A stretch of DNA of 51,003 bases from the NCBI GenBank assembly GCA_947378425.1, contig CANCJV010000031.1, forward strand, positions 1 through 51,003, read 5' to 3'. The position numbers and the translations under genes are program-made. The notes beneath the pieces were generated by a model that was given only the letters and a program-made list of their open reading frames with translations, searched no databases and was not told the DNA's origin. How positions within the stretch are numbered: the stretch's first letter is position 1; each line of letters opens with the position of its first letter. Of this stretch, positions 50,798 through 51,003 are shown piece by piece. The stretch is from Synechococcaceae cyanobacterium. GTDB lineage: Bacteria; Cyanobacteriota; Cyanobacteriia; PCC-6307; Cyanobiaceae.

Positions 50798-51003
50798 ATG
50801 TTCGACGCCTTCACCAAGGTCGTTGCGCAGGCTGATGCCCGCGGCGAATTCATTAATGCTGGTCAGATCGACGCCCTCTCGGCGATCGTCGGCGACAGCC
50901 TCAAGCGGATGGATACCGTCAACCGGATCACCTCCAACGCTTCCGCCATCGTCACCAACGCTGCTCGCGAACTCTTCGCCCAGCAGCCCGCTCTGATCGC
51001 CCC
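50798..51003 (+). CDS. cpcB: phycocyanin beta subunit (partial, runs off the window)
   Basis: First 68 residues of C-phycocyanin beta: [68 protein letters not shown]. The 3' end lies beyond the window, so the chromophore cysteines cannot be checked. It opens a separate transcription unit after the cpcCD terminator; cpcA would be expected next. Confidence 0.97.
   Translation, partial: MFDAFTKVVAQADARGEFINAGQIDALSAIVGDSLKRMDTVNRITSNASAIVTNAARELFAQQPALIA

Overview
The window is GC-rich cyanobacterial chromosome, most likely from a Cyanobium or Synechococcus-like picocyanobacterium. This rests on petB/petD, psbB/psbT/psbM, the CpcT-type lyase, phycobilisome linkers and cpcB, rpaB, and a dense layout full of 4-bp ATGA gene overlaps. 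Only phycocyanin genes are visible at the right edge, cut off inside cpcB. All assignments come from reading the sequence and translations; no database search was possible.

Layout. (1) 1-884: no convincing protein gene, but the minus strand of about 1-330 folds into a run of short hairpins, several with GNRA-type loops, and may be a structured RNA leaving the window on the left. (2) 885-9150: petD-petB (minus), then ctpA - HD phosphohydrolase - minC and, further on, minD-minE (plus). A minus-strand operon (phospholipase D-like protein plus two chromate-transporter halves) sits between minC and minD. (3) 9150-31300: a mosaic accessory region. It holds a LuxR-type regulator, an OprB-like porin, feoA-feoB, a tiny twin-CX3C protein, a PilZ protein, and a selenium block (PhnCDE-like transporter probably for an oxyanion of selenium, YjbQ, tRNA 2-selenouridine synthase MnmH, and SelD fused to a flavoprotein). 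It continues with a VIT-type metal transporter, YccF, a Nif11-like peptide, rpaB, an HPP protein, a frame-broken AraC regulator and a CorC/HlyC protein. (4) 31300-36215: information-processing block on the minus strand (TsaC/Sua5, PrmC, DprA), a thioesterase and a tandem Usp protein. (5) 36216-45826: a 1.1-kb gene-poor stretch, then psbM, a ferredoxin, psbB-psbT, nrdR, rpsA, a HAD phosphatase, metK, a sugar kinase and small proteins. (6) 45890-51003: comF, tRNA-Phe, the CpcT-type lyase, a membrane-anchored CpcL-type linker, cpcC, cpcD and the start of cpcB.

How the parts connect. The selenium genes form a coherent route: uptake, activation to selenophosphate by SelD, and use by MnmH to make 2-selenouridine in tRNA. 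I see no selenocysteine machinery here. feoAB and the twin-CX3C gene carry similar TGAGCAT half-site dyads upstream, suggesting shared metal control. CpcL next to the cpc rod genes suggests rods that attach to photosystem I without a core. The most interesting irregularities are a perfect 36-bp palindrome at the domain junction of the SelD fusion, a textbook intrinsic terminator inside the HAD gene just upstream of metK, the feoA gene lacking an ATG/GTG/TTG start for its full domain, the one-base frame break in the AraC regulator, and the possible structured RNA at the left edge.
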